From Paenibacillus sp. FSL H8-0048 (GTDB taxonomy: Bacteria; Bacillota; Bacilli; Paenibacillales; Paenibacillaceae), in the NCBI RefSeq assembly GCF_038002825.1, contig NZ_JBBODF010000001.1:2232001-2296000 (forward strand): a DNA stretch of 64,000 nucleotides, read 5' to 3'. Position 1 is the stretch's first letter, and the number at the start of each line of letters is the position of its first letter. The position numbers and the translations under genes are program-made. The notes below the pieces were generated by a model. The model did no database searches. It was not told where the DNA came from and worked only from the letters and a program-made list of their open reading frames with translations. This document shows positions 34,236 to 43,907 of the stretch, piece after piece.

Positions 34236-34276
34236 AAAAAAAAGCACCATCCAGCGGAGCTTCCTGGACAGTGCTT
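34236..34276 (-). terminator. Rho-independent terminator of GH35 gene
   Basis: A long stem (34242-34254 paired with 34264-34276, one internal mismatch) is followed on the minus strand by a run of eight T. It is 17 bases after the stop codon. Confidence 0.85.
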
Positions 34277-34292
34277 CCTTCTTACATTATCA

Positions 34293-36647
34293 TTATCTGG
34301 TTAATCCGATCCGGTACACCGGAGTAGCGGTCACACTACGGAACACGGCTACGGCTTCGCCCTCGAACACCTTCTCCACCGCCATGGCGGCATCGTCGGC
34401 CAGCTTGACGGCACCGGTGCGGCGCGGCGTGGTCTCCAGTACGATCTCACCCCGGCGCAGCACCTCCCGGAACCGCGACAGGCCGATTTCCCACGGCAGG
34501 CCGTTATAGAAGTGGTCGTGGAACAGCTGTCCGGCAGCGAAGGCGTAGCCTACATTTCCTGTATAGTCGATGCTCAGCAGTACTTCTTCCGTACTCTCGA
34601 GGATATCCTCAGGCAACTGGAGGACAACCTTGTGGTCCTGAATCCGGCGCATGGTAACGGCGGCTTCCTTCTGCGGTACCTGTACTTCATAAGCCTGGAA
34701 CCAGCCATCCTGTCGTCCGCTGACCGTTGCATCCGCCTGTGCGGTATTCCATTGCATTGCCGCCTCGGTTCCGCCCGTGTATTCACGGAAGGTGAATGCA
34801 TGCTGCCCCTGGCTGATGAATTCCATCCCGCCAGGGGTCTGAACCGGAGGAACCGGTGAGAAGATGATGCGGCTGTGGCCGTTCTCCTCAAGCTCCCACA
34901 AGGTCGAAGCTTCACGAGCGCTCATGGCATAGATACGGACTTCTCTGGCTCCGTCCCGCCGAATCACAATCATAGAAGATTGCTCATGCGGAATCAGCAC
35001 ATTGTAGCCGCCGTTCTCTGCTACGTTCCCGGCATCCACAGTCACATCAAGAATGCCGGAAGCTGCATCGATCTGGAACTCACCGTCGACACCCTCCGGC
35101 ATCGAGAAGAAGTAGACCGCTGCTTCCTCTGTTTCAGCAGCCGTAACAGGCTGGGCTGTGGCGAATTTAAGATTCAGACCATCCAGCGCGAAGTTGAACG
35201 GCAGCAGGAAGGAAGCCTTGGACTGAACGGTTAGCTGGCTCCGCTGCGGGAAGCTTACCGTTTCTTCTTCCAGCTCCACAGCGAACACAACCTCTTCATG
35301 CGTATCCATGTCCACATGGTCCTGATAATTATTGACGAACAGGAACCCGGACTTGCCATCCGTGCGGACGGCATAACGCAGCGTATGCGCATCCTCCGGC
35401 GTAACAGCTTGTGCCCCCTCGGGCAGCACAGTCGCCATCGGTGCCAGCCGGTCTGCGAACCGGCGCAGGAAATAATGCAGCGGACGAAGCAGATGATTCG
35501 ACTCGCGGATCTGGCCGAATTCACCAATCGGCGCCTGAAAGTCATAGGTCAGCTTCGGCGTAGTGCTCTCGTTCAGGTATCCCGTTCTTCCCACCGGATT
35601 CGTTCCGCCGTGGAACATATAATACCCGATGAAGTTGCAGCCGCCGGCAAGCTTCATTAGGGTCATGGCGATGACACTTTCCGGCTCGACCTGGAACCGG
35701 GACAGATACCAGGTCTGCATCCCTCCGCCCATTTCGCAGCAGGCGAACGGGTATTTCGTCCGCGGATACGGCGGATTGAATTCACCGCCCGGCGCCTGCT
35801 CATCATGAAAGTTCACGAATACGTATTCCGGCGTCGGCTTCTGGACCTGATTCGGATCACTGATGCTCCATGGAGTATAAGCATACCCGCCATATAGCGG
35901 AAGCACCTCATCTTCCAGAAACGGTGCTTCGCCCCAGCCGGTGCTGGTATAGATCGGAGCAATCAGACCGGAATCCACCGCATACTTCTTAAGCAGACGC
36001 ATATGCTCTGATCCCGCTTCGCCGCTTACTCCGCCGCTGAGATATTCGTCCCCCTGCTTAGCAGTTTCTTCCCAGAGTGCAGCCGCAGCATTCAGCTCAT
36101 TCTCCAGCTGGATACCGATCACCGGGCCGCCATCCTTGAACATCTGCCCGTCGGCCTGAGTACCAATCTCCCGGAACAGGCGGTCCACATACTTCAGGTA
36201 GCCCTCATCATTGGAGCGGACCGCGAATTCGCGCCCGAACAGCCAGTCCGGCAATCCGCCGTTACGGACCTCGCCATGGCAGAACGGACCTACACGCAGG
36301 ATGACGTATAGGCCATTATCCCGGCATAGCTCCACGAACCGCCGGAGATTCCGGTTGCCCGCCCATTCGAACACGCCTTCCAGCTCTTCGTGATGATTCC
36401 AGAAAATATAGGTCGCAACCACATTGATTCCCGACACCTTCAGCTTGCGGATTTCGCTCTCCCAGTCTGCCTCAGGATAACGGGAATAATGAAACTCGCC
36501 GCAGATGGCGAAATAAGGCTTGCCGCTGCGCTCCATATAATAATTCGTGAAGCTGAGCTCATCCCCTGAGGGACTGGTTCCGCCCAGCCGCAGCGTAGAC
36601 GGGTAGATATGCTTGGGAGACACCTGAGCCTGAATCGTATACTTCAT
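34293..36647 (-). CDS. beta-galactosidase, glycoside hydrolase family 35
   Basis: A 784-residue glycosidase. The N-terminal TIM barrel carries the GH35 signatures: GVFEWAGNRNLRRFVELCRD, RVGPFCHGEVRNGGLPDWL, and GIQLENELN with acid/base Glu184. The probable nucleophile is Glu305 in FACCEMGGG. The C-terminal half is beta-rich (jelly-roll-like domains). No signal peptide is seen, so it is intracellular. ATG 36647 has AAAGGAG eight bases upstream. It is the last gene of the sugar unit that runs from the LplB-like permease, so its substrate is probably a beta-galactoside oligomer taken up by that transporter. Confidence 0.88.
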   Translation of the reverse strand: MKYTIQAQVSPKHIYPSTLRLGGTSPSGDELSFTNYYMERSGKPYFAICGEFHYSRYPEADWESEIRKLKVSGINVVATYIFWNHHEELEGVFEWAGNRNLRRFVELCRDNGLYVILRVGPFCHGEVRNGGLPDWLFGREFAVRSNDEGYLKYVDRLFREIGTQADGQMFKDGGPVIGIQLENELNAAAALWEETAKQGDEYLSGGVSGEAGSEHMRLLKKYAVDSGLIAPIYTSTGWGEAPFLEDEVLPLYGGYAYTPWSISDPNQVQKPTPEYVFVNFHDEQAPGGEFNPPYPRTKYPFACCEMGGGMQTWYLSRFQVEPESVIAMTLMKLAGGCNFIGYYMFHGGTNPVGRTGYLNESTTPKLTYDFQAPIGEFGQIRESNHLLRPLHYFLRRFADRLAPMATVLPEGAQAVTPEDAHTLRYAVRTDGKSGFLFVNNYQDHVDMDTHEEVVFAVELEEETVSFPQRSQLTVQSKASFLLPFNFALDGLNLKFATAQPVTAAETEEAAVYFFSMPEGVDGEFQIDAASGILDVTVDAGNVAENGGYNVLIPHEQSSMIVIRRDGAREVRIYAMSAREASTLWELEENGHSRIIFSPVPPVQTPGGMEFISQGQHAFTFREYTGGTEAAMQWNTAQADATVSGRQDGWFQAYEVQVPQKEAAVTMRRIQDHKVVLQLPEDILESTEEVLLSIDYTGNVGYAFAAGQLFHDHFYNGLPWEIGLSRFREVLRRGEIVLETTPRRTGAVKLADDAAMAVEKVFEGEAVAVFRSVTATPVYRIGLTR

Positions 36648-36666
36648 GAGAATTGCTCCTTTCATA

Positions 36667-36698
36667 AAAACTGCCCCAAAGCTAACGCTTTGGAGCAG
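36667..36698 (-). terminator. terminator between binding protein and GH35
   Basis: An 11-bp stem (36671-36681 with 36688-36698, one G-T or mismatched pair) with a six-base loop is followed by TTTTTA on the minus strand. It implies that GH35 expression is reduced relative to the binding protein or needs read-through. Confidence 0.75.
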
Positions 36699-36715
36699 CC
36701 CGTAAGCTTATGCTG

Positions 36716-38293
36716 TTATTTCTGCGCTGCGAGGAACGCATCAATCTGTGTTTGCATTTCAGTCTGAACCTTATCCAGACCTGCTGATTTCAGCTGCTTG
36801 ATCAGGTCTGCCTGACCTTTAGCCAGATCATCAATCAAGCCGTACTCCAGCGGAATCGCATAACGCAGCATCACGTTGCCGATGTTAGCCACTTCGTTCT
36901 TCACTGGCGTAGTGTCGAAGACGAAGGTTTCGAGCGGGAAGTGATAGATGCTGGACTGCCAAGTGTTGAACATATCGTCCGCTTCTTTAGGATAAGCTGC
37001 ATCCTGACGGTTCAGCGGGGAGTTCCAGCCCCAGTTCGAGAAGCCTGTGTAGTTAGCGGCAGCAGGACCGGCGGTGAACTTCTTGTCGCCTTCCGGATTG
37101 TAGTTGCTTCCGGCGATACCGTACATCGTCAAATCATGAATTTCTTTATCATTTTGAAGCAGATCCAGCAGCATCAGAGCGCGCTCAGGATTCTTGGAGG
37201 TAGCATGTACGGACATCCCGTTCTGCGTGGAGATCGCAGCAATTTTCTTTTTGCCCGGGGTAAGGTCAGCAATGGCCAGCTCCACATCCGGTTTGTCACG
37301 GCGCATTTCAGCCAGGTTAGCAGCTACAGTACCCAGGTTGTGTGCATAAGAGGACACCTTGCCTGCTTTAATATCCTGCCATACATCGTTTTTGTTGCTG
37401 ACTACGTTCTTGGACCATGCGCCGTTATCGGCCAGGTCTTTGTAATATTGCAGCAGGGAAGTGAATTCCGGTGTGTCATAGATATTGAAGACTTTACCGG
37501 AAGCATCATCCAGCTTGTATGCCAGCGGAAGCAAGCTTCTGTCTACGATTTTGAAGTTGTTGTTCTGCTCCAGCAGTGTTTGATCCAGCTCATGGAATTT
37601 CCAGCCGTCTGCCGGCTTGGCTCCATAGGCAGTAATCCCTTTTTCGTCCTTGGCAATTGCCTTCAGATAAGTTGCGTACGTCTCAGGACTGTTGATTTCA
37701 GGCAGGTTATGCTTTTTGCGCAGATCCTCACGGTACAGCACCACTTTGTCGGTTACTTCAACATTATTGTTCGGAACCATGAACAGCTTGCCGTCCACTT
37801 TTGCCTGATCCCAGTTCACTTTCGGCATAGCTTCCCAGGTCTGCGGCATATACTTGGTCAGCATATCATCCGTCAGTTCCAGGAATCCGCCCTTCAGCGC
37901 CTGATCGTTATAGAAGGCCCAGTTCGCTGTATACACGAGGTCGAAATCTTCGTTCGCCGCGAATTTCAGCGGGTATTTCTGGGTCCAGTCAGACCAGTCG
38001 AGGAATTCAGTTTCTACGGTAGCATTGATTTTCTCTTTGAGCTTGGTGTTCAGCTCTCCGAAGACCTTATCGTAATCCCCAGGCTGTGGCCCGAGCAGAA
38101 TCATTTTGAGCTTCACTTCTTTGGAGGTGTCCGGAGCGCCGGAATTGGTTGCTCCTTCCGATGCCGCCGGAGCCTTAGTAGCCTCCGCTCCTGTATTGGT
38201 GTTATTATTGCCGCCGCCGCATGCACTGAGGACCGTCCCTAGTGCCATCATCGTTGCAAGCGTTACTGTAAGTTTCTTTTTCTTGTTCATCAT
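36716..38293 (-). CDS. LplA-like solute-binding lipoprotein
   Basis: A 525-residue extracellular binding protein. The signal peptide ends with the lipobox VLSAC, followed by an Asn/Thr/Gly linker. The long two-lobed domain (VKLKMILLGPQPGDYDKVFG at its start) is typical of LplA/YtcQ proteins, which are larger than MalE types. The start is ATG 38293, with AAGGGGG eleven bases upstream. It lies downstream of the two permeases on the same strand and has its own terminator. It is expected to bind an oligosaccharide for the GH35 enzyme. Confidence 0.87.
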   Translation of the reverse strand: MMNKKKKLTVTLATMMALGTVLSACGGGNNNTNTGAEATKAPAASEGATNSGAPDTSKEVKLKMILLGPQPGDYDKVFGELNTKLKEKINATVETEFLDWSDWTQKYPLKFAANEDFDLVYTANWAFYNDQALKGGFLELTDDMLTKYMPQTWEAMPKVNWDQAKVDGKLFMVPNNNVEVTDKVVLYREDLRKKHNLPEINSPETYATYLKAIAKDEKGITAYGAKPADGWKFHELDQTLLEQNNNFKIVDRSLLPLAYKLDDASGKVFNIYDTPEFTSLLQYYKDLADNGAWSKNVVSNKNDVWQDIKAGKVSSYAHNLGTVAANLAEMRRDKPDVELAIADLTPGKKKIAAISTQNGMSVHATSKNPERALMLLDLLQNDKEIHDLTMYGIAGSNYNPEGDKKFTAGPAAANYTGFSNWGWNSPLNRQDAAYPKEADDMFNTWQSSIYHFPLETFVFDTTPVKNEVANIGNVMLRYAIPLEYGLIDDLAKGQADLIKQLKSAGLDKVQTEMQTQIDAFLAAQK

Positions 38294-38359
38294 GACCGAT
38301 ATTTCCCCCTTAAGTAATAGTTGCCTCAAGTCTATATTGATAACCAGGTTACCCTGTGA

Positions 38360-39289
38360 TCATCCTTTGACTGCACCAATCGTTAGTCCTGTTACAAAAT
38401 ACTTCTGGATGAACGGATACGCCAGCAGGATCGGCCCTGTAGCCACAATCGTCATGGCCATCTTCAGACTTTCGGTTGGCAGGTCTGTGTTGACTACCGC
38501 ACCGGAGGCCATCATTGCCTTACGCATTCCATCCATGTTGCCTAACATTTTGTAGAGATAATACTGCAGCGGCATCAGCTCCGACTTGGAGATGAAGAGA
38601 AGTGCGTTATACCAGTCATTCCAGTAGGCCAAGGCAATGAACAGACCAATGGTCGCCAGAGCGGGCTTGGACAACGGCACAATCAGCTGCATGAAGATCC
38701 GGAAATCGCCGGCTCCGTCAATTTTGGCGGATTCTGTAATCGCATCCGGGATGCTGCCCATGAAGGACTTCATGACAATAATATAGAAGACGTTCATCAT
38801 CATCGGCAGAATCAGTACCAGCAGCGTATCCTTCAGATGCAGATAGTTGATGATCATCAGATACCAGGGAACCAGGCCGCCGCTGAACAATGTAGTGAAG
38901 AAGAAGAAGAAGGAGAAGCGGCTGCGCCATTTGAAATCTCTCCGGGACAGCACATAGGCTGTCATTGACGTCAGGAACAATCCGACGATCGTACCGATGG
39001 CTGTAACGGAGATCGTTACGCCATACGCTCTGAGCATCTCAGCCGGATATTTGAACAGCAGGCTGTACGCTTCTGTCGAGAAGGCGGTCGGGAAGATCTG
39101 GAACCCTTTCTCGATAATCGCGCTCTCTTCACTCAGCGAGGAAGAGATAACCAGAATGAACGGGAAGATACAGAATATAGCCAATATCGTAAGGGTTACG
39201 TATCCGATAACGGATAGCACCATTTTGTCCCTGTTGGCAGGCTTTCTGCGTACTTCCGGTGATTGAATATTAGCAGTGGTTGAACTCAT
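38360..39289 (-). CDS. LplC/YtcP-like sugar ABC permease
   Basis: A 309-residue permease with six membrane segments and the EAA loop ITESAKIDGAGDFRIFMQLI. The N-terminal 25 residues are polar and cytoplasmic. ATG 39289 has AAGGAGGTAAT eight bases upstream. It pairs with the 39309 gene, whose stop is 19 bases away. No ATPase is encoded nearby, so it presumably uses a shared subunit. Confidence 0.9.
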   Translation of the reverse strand: MSSTTANIQSPEVRRKPANRDKMVLSVIGYVTLTILAIFCIFPFILVISSSLSEESAIIEKGFQIFPTAFSTEAYSLLFKYPAEMLRAYGVTISVTAIGTIVGLFLTSMTAYVLSRRDFKWRSRFSFFFFFTTLFSGGLVPWYLMIINYLHLKDTLLVLILPMMMNVFYIIVMKSFMGSIPDAITESAKIDGAGDFRIFMQLIVPLSKPALATIGLFIALAYWNDWYNALLFISKSELMPLQYYLYKMLGNMDGMRKAMMASGAVVNTDLPTESLKMAMTIVATGPILLAYPFIQKYFVTGLTIGAVKG

Positions 39290-39308
39290 CGGGCATTACC
39301 TCCTTGTC

Positions 39309-40235
39309 CTAGAATAGAGCGCGATCCTTATCGTATCGGCGTACTGCATAGTTGGCCAGCATGATGGTTGCGAAGCCGAGTATCGATTGGTAGAAGCCGG
39401 CGGCTGCAGACATCCCTATTTCATTGGATGTAGTCAGCGAGCGGAAGACGAAGGTGTCGATTACGTCTGTGGATGAGAACAGCAGGCCGTTGTTGCCGAC
39501 CATGTTGTAGAACATCCCGAAGTCTCCGCGGAAGATATTACCGATTGCCAGCAGCACCAGAATGATGACGGTCGGCATCAGGTTCGGAACCGTAATTTTC
39601 ATAATACGCTGGAAAATATTCGCGCCGTCAATCTCGGCGGCTTCATACATCTCGGTGTCAATGCTTGTAATCGCGGCCAGATACATAATCGTTCCGTAGC
39701 CGAGTGTCTTCCACGCGGATACGATGACCAGAATGAACGGCCAGTAGGCTGCCGTATTATAAATATCGATTGGCTGCATTCCCAGTCCCTTCAGCAGCAC
39801 ATTGACCGTACCTACATCGAAGTTGAAAAGGTTGTACGCAATCGCGCCCACAACCACCCAGGAGATGAAATAAGGCAGGAACAATACCGTTTGCGTCAGC
39901 TTGCGGAACCATTTGCCCGCTACCTCGAACAGCAGGATGGCTGCGAAGATCTGAAGCACGTTGTTCACAACGATGAATGCAATGTTATATAGTGCTGTAT
40001 TTCGGGTTACGCGCCAGGCGTCGCCGGAGTCAATGAAGAATTTGAAGTTGTCCAGCCCGTTCCATGGACTGCCGAATACCCCGCCCGTATAGTCAAATTG
40101 CTTGAATGCCAGCACAATGCCCGACATGGGCAGATAAGCAAACAGCAGAAAGAACAATACTGCCGGTGTCAGCATAAGAAGCAAGGATCTGTATTTCTTG
40201 ACATCATCCCAGAATCCGTGTTGTTTCTGTTTCAT
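39309..40235 (-). CDS. LplB/YteP-like sugar ABC permease
   Basis: A 308-residue permease with six membrane segments and the typical loop YEAAEIDGANIFQRIMKITV. ATG 40235 has AAAGGGG six bases upstream; the frame is open to 40316 without a ribosome site. It is the first gene of the importer operon, which is separated from the upstream kinase/regulator pair by a terminator at 40372-40416. The ~130-base region before it should hold the regulated promoter, but I could not identify clear boxes. Confidence 0.9.
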   Translation of the reverse strand: MKQKQHGFWDDVKKYRSLLLMLTPAVLFFLLFAYLPMSGIVLAFKQFDYTGGVFGSPWNGLDNFKFFIDSGDAWRVTRNTALYNIAFIVVNNVLQIFAAILLFEVAGKWFRKLTQTVLFLPYFISWVVVGAIAYNLFNFDVGTVNVLLKGLGMQPIDIYNTAAYWPFILVIVSAWKTLGYGTIMYLAAITSIDTEMYEAAEIDGANIFQRIMKITVPNLMPTVIILVLLAIGNIFRGDFGMFYNMVGNNGLLFSSTDVIDTFVFRSLTTSNEIGMSAAAGFYQSILGFATIMLANYAVRRYDKDRALF

Positions 40236-40371
40236 CTTGAATCCCCTTTCCCATTCCCATTTCTCTATAGCCTTATTATAAATAAGCGTCCATCCGGTGT
40301 GGATTAGGGCTATCAACTAAAAGTAATACTTTTTCAACGATCCGTTTAAATATATATACTTTCCAAAAAAA

Positions 40372-40416
40372 CAAAAAACGTTGCCTCTGATTTGAAAACC
40401 AGAGCTGGCAACGTTT
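40372..40416 (-). terminator. Rho-independent terminator of response-regulator gene
   Basis: A stem of about 14 bp with one bulge (AAACGTTGCC at 40377-40386 with GGCAACGTTT at 40407-40416, extended by CTCTG/CAGAG) is followed by TTTTTGTTTTTTT on the minus strand. Confidence 0.85.
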
Positions 40417-40428
40417 GGCAAACAAAGC

Positions 40429-41988
40429 TTATATCTTCTGTTTCTTGCGGTATTCCCCCGGCGTCATGCCGGTGATTTGCTTGAACTGACGGTTGAAATA
40501 GATGATATTCTTATAGCCCATCCGTTCGGCTATCTCATAGATCTTAAGCGTCGGATCACTGAGCAGCTCGAACACTCTGCCTGTCTTGCGCTCGTTGACG
40601 TATTCACTGAAAGGAACCCCGTATTCCTCCTTGAACAGGAAGCCCAGATAATTCGGGGTGAAGTCGAAGTGGGCGGCTACCTCCTTCAAGGTGATCTTCT
40701 TCTCCAGATTCTCCTCGACATAATTCATAATCTCGTCGATCAGCTTGCGCTTCTGCCGTTGCCGCTTCACGTACAGCAGCTCTGACAGCTCGAAGAATCT
40801 CCGTCTCATCCACGACAGGATATCGTGAATCGTCTCGAACTGGAACAGGATATCCGGCTGATGAGACTCCCACTGGAGCAGCTCATACAGATTCTCATTC
40901 TGCTGCTGCAGGTCCGCATGTAGCTTGGAGGTGATACGGATAATCAGCTCATAGACATCCTTCTTGCCGGCATTCGTGAACAACTCCAGCAGATGGTCAT
41001 CAATCGCCACCAGATCGTACTGGATGATAGCCTCCAGCAGCTGCACAACGGTCTGTTCAATCCTGGCCCCCGGCGTCCCGCGCGGGGAGGACTCCAGATT
41101 GTCGCGGATCAGCCGGTTCTTGCCCAGCAGCCACTTCGCACTGAGTGCAGCCGTTGCCTGCTGGTAGGATTCATGCAGCCCCGCCTCATCCTGGGCGTAA
41201 CGCCCGACCCCGATGGTTAAGGTGCAGGGTGAGCTCCCGGCCATCTGCTTAATCAGTTCATCCAGCAGACTGAGGAAGCTGTCCGGCGGAAGACTGCACA
41301 GAATGACGAACCGGTGATGATGGACAGGAATCAGTATTCCCAGCTGGGTGCTCTCTACGAACGCTCTGATCAGTCCGGCCATCTGCCGCGTCTTGACCCG
41401 CGCATCCTCCTCGGACAGGTCGCGCAATTTCCATTCCAGATCATCAATTTCAATAATTGCTGCAGCCGCTCCCTTCATGAGCAGCGGGTTCAGGGCACTG
41501 CGCAGATGCTGCTCCGCCGGCTCAGGCGATGCATCCTCGAACCAGCGCAGAATCAGCTCCTTGTTCACCAGGGACAATGCCTCGGTGAAGGAACGGTTCT
41601 TCTCCCGTTCCTGCTCCAGAGCGGCAGACAAAGATTCCAGCATGTCGTAGAGATCCTTGTCTTCTACAGGCTTCAATAAATAGCCGGAGGCATTGATCTC
41701 AATCGCTTCCTTGGCATAGCTGAAATCCTCATGGCCGCTGATGAAGACAATTTTGACCTTCGGATGGATGACCTTGGCCCGGCGCGCGAATTCCGTCCCC
41801 GTCATAATGGGCATACGTATGTCAGACAGGATGATATCCACCCGCTCCTGCTCCATGATCTTAAGCGCATTGAAGCCGCTGTTCGCCGTTCCTACCACTG
41901 CAAGATCCAGTGGACTGGCCAGCACTCTGCGCCGCAGCCACTCCAGATCGATTGCCTCATCGTCAACCAATAGTACATTGATACTCAT
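40429..41988 (-). CDS. AraC-type response regulator (YesN-like)
   Basis: A 519-residue regulator with a receiver domain (Asp56 in IILSDIRMPIM) and a C-terminal double helix-turn-helix (HFDFTPNYLGFLFKEEYGV and LKIYEIAERMGYKNIIYFNR). The middle ~280 residues form a helical linker of unknown role. ATG 41988 has AGGAGG about 12 bases upstream. It lies 40 bases downstream of its kinase gene. It is expected to control the adjacent LplBC importer and GH35 genes. Confidence 0.9.
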   Translation of the reverse strand: MSINVLLVDDEAIDLEWLRRRVLASPLDLAVVGTANSGFNALKIMEQERVDIILSDIRMPIMTGTEFARRAKVIHPKVKIVFISGHEDFSYAKEAIEINASGYLLKPVEDKDLYDMLESLSAALEQEREKNRSFTEALSLVNKELILRWFEDASPEPAEQHLRSALNPLLMKGAAAAIIEIDDLEWKLRDLSEEDARVKTRQMAGLIRAFVESTQLGILIPVHHHRFVILCSLPPDSFLSLLDELIKQMAGSSPCTLTIGVGRYAQDEAGLHESYQQATAALSAKWLLGKNRLIRDNLESSPRGTPGARIEQTVVQLLEAIIQYDLVAIDDHLLELFTNAGKKDVYELIIRITSKLHADLQQQNENLYELLQWESHQPDILFQFETIHDILSWMRRRFFELSELLYVKRQRQKRKLIDEIMNYVEENLEKKITLKEVAAHFDFTPNYLGFLFKEEYGVPFSEYVNERKTGRVFELLSDPTLKIYEIAERMGYKNIIYFNRQFKQITGMTPGEYRKKQKI

Positions 41989-42028
41989 CGCAATCTTGTC
42001 CTCCTGTATGTGTAACTGACCTCATGTC

Positions 42029-43750
42029 TTATAGCTCCTCATCACCTTGAAGCCCGGCAGGAAGCAGGAGCCGTACGGTTGTCCCGCCTCCGTAGAAGCT
42101 GGCAATTGTCACTCCGTATGCATCGCCGTATCTGAGCTTAATCCGCTCGTCCACATTTTTCACACCGTACCCGCCTGACTGGCTCGGTCCCTGCATCATA
42201 CGCTTGACCACCTCTGGGCGCATGCCGATCCCGTTATCAATTACCTTAAGTTCAATATTGTCCCCTACCCGCTTGCCGGTCAGCCGGATGGCTATGGTCT
42301 CACCGAACCAGGCATGCTTGAATATATTCTCCACAAAAGGCTGAAGCAGCAGCTTAATCACCTGCATGTGCAGAATCTCCTCGTCCACATCCACGTGCAG
42401 CGTGAAGGCATCCGCATATTTGACCCGCTGAATCTCCAGGTACGTAGCAACCTGGTCCAGCTCCTTTTCCAGCTCAATATAGACATTGCCCTGATTGAGC
42501 GTCAGCCGGTAGAACCGGGACAGCCCCTGGACCATCTCCGTGACCTTGCCGATCTCCCCGAGATTAGCCAGGCTGCTGATCGTAGATAGTGTATTATATA
42601 GAAAATGCGGATTGATCTGTGCCTGCAGAGCTTCCAGCTCCGCCTGCTTCTTCTGAATTCCCTGCACATACACGCTGTTGATCAGCCCCTGGATGTTGGA
42701 GGCCATATCATTGAAGGAATCCGCGATCTGCACGAATTCATCATTGCCGGAGAAGCGGATGCGCTTCTGGAAGTTCCCGTCCTGGAAGGAACGCACCAGG
42801 CCTACGATCCTGCTCATTTTGCGGCCCGATATCCGTGCCACCACATACCCGATCAGGGTCATGACCAGGAAGCTCAGACTGCAGACCGCGATAATCACAC
42901 GGCGCAGACGTCCGGCATCCTGGGTGAGATATTTATGCGGAACCATCGCTTCAATAATGAAGTTACTGCCCGGAATCTGCTCCTGCAGCCTGAGGAAGCT
43001 CCCCTCTCCGCTGCTATTATTGGCGGGGCCCCGCTGGAACAGAACGTCCCCGGTAGTCTCCTCCACCAGCCGCAGCGTAATTCCTTCCTCCAGCGGGAAG
43101 GTATCGAAGCCGCCGAACAGGTCCTCCAGCGATACCGTAATCCGCACATACCCGATCAGCGACTTGTAATCACTGAAGTTGACGAGTCTGCGCACATGTG
43201 AGAGGTTGCCCAGCTTCTGGTCTGTATCAATCTGCAGCCACAAATTATCACGCTTGGAATCCTTCAGCGACCGGTACCATGGACTGCCTACAATATCGTC
43301 CAACGGCAGAATGTAGTAATCGCTGGTAATAATCGGATCATCCAGATTATCGCCTGACACAATGTTCAGATCAGCGTTCGGAGTGTAGAGCATGAAGCGG
43401 ATCTTGTTCCCGAACAGCTGCAGCGGCGCGGTAATCTGGGGAACAATCTCGTCAAGCATCGTCAGATAGATCTCAAACGGCGTCCCCTTCAGCTCCAGCG
43501 CACGCTGGAACGGCTGGCTGCCGAACAGGTTGTCCGACATCCGCTGAATCTCATCCATCTGATAGCGGATATTGTTCCTCGACTGCTCCATGCCTGTACG
43601 GATGTTGGACTCGGCCATCTCTGTCCGGGAATCGGTCAGCATGGAATAGGAGATATAGCCGATGAACACATCCGTAAGCAGAACCAGCAGCAGATAAGGA
43701 ATCATCATTTTATAGGTGAAAGGCATGTACTTCTTAAGCTTGGGCATCAT
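42029..43750 (-). CDS. membrane sensor histidine kinase (YesM-like)
   Basis: A 573-residue kinase. Membrane segments lie at about 14-34 and 285-305 with a dCache-like sensor of ~240 residues between them. HAMP follows (ISGRKMSRIVGLVRSFQDGN), then the His_kinase box QINPHFLYNTLSTIS, and HATPase motifs (QPFVENIFKHAW, DNGIGMRPE). Two adjacent ATGs begin the gene, with GAGGATG as ribosome site. It is cotranscribed with the 40429 regulator and senses an extracellular sugar, or its binding protein, by analogy. Confidence 0.9.
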   Translation of the reverse strand: MMPKLKKYMPFTYKMMIPYLLLVLLTDVFIGYISYSMLTDSRTEMAESNIRTGMEQSRNNIRYQMDEIQRMSDNLFGSQPFQRALELKGTPFEIYLTMLDEIVPQITAPLQLFGNKIRFMLYTPNADLNIVSGDNLDDPIITSDYYILPLDDIVGSPWYRSLKDSKRDNLWLQIDTDQKLGNLSHVRRLVNFSDYKSLIGYVRITVSLEDLFGGFDTFPLEEGITLRLVEETTGDVLFQRGPANNSSGEGSFLRLQEQIPGSNFIIEAMVPHKYLTQDAGRLRRVIIAVCSLSFLVMTLIGYVVARISGRKMSRIVGLVRSFQDGNFQKRIRFSGNDEFVQIADSFNDMASNIQGLINSVYVQGIQKKQAELEALQAQINPHFLYNTLSTISSLANLGEIGKVTEMVQGLSRFYRLTLNQGNVYIELEKELDQVATYLEIQRVKYADAFTLHVDVDEEILHMQVIKLLLQPFVENIFKHAWFGETIAIRLTGKRVGDNIELKVIDNGIGMRPEVVKRMMQGPSQSGGYGVKNVDERIKLRYGDAYGVTIASFYGGGTTVRLLLPAGLQGDEEL

Positions 43751-43831
43751 TCACTGGACATCCTCTGCATAGAATTCGTTATTGCTATTCTACTCCGAAA
43801 CGGCACTTATGATAATACCAGGAACACGTCA

Positions 43832-43869
43832 AATAGCCCAGGGAGGATTAGGAAGCGGCTCCCCGGGCT
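43832..43869 (-). terminator. terminator of capA-like gene
   Basis: A 10-position stem (43835-43844 with 43860-43869, one mismatch) is followed by ATTTGACG on the minus strand. The T-run is short, so confidence is moderate. Confidence 0.5.
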
Positions 43870-43907
43870 TATACATTATGGCTCTGAATCTGTCAGGCCA
43901 GCTTACT

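Noticed and set aside
36941..38242. 433-codon antisense open frame over the LplA-like binding protein
   Set aside because: It is antisense to a well-supported gene and has no recognisable motif or ribosome site.
24214..40320. CcpA cre sites in the sugar operon control regions
   Set aside because: I looked for the cre consensus near the starts of both sugar modules and found no convincing match.
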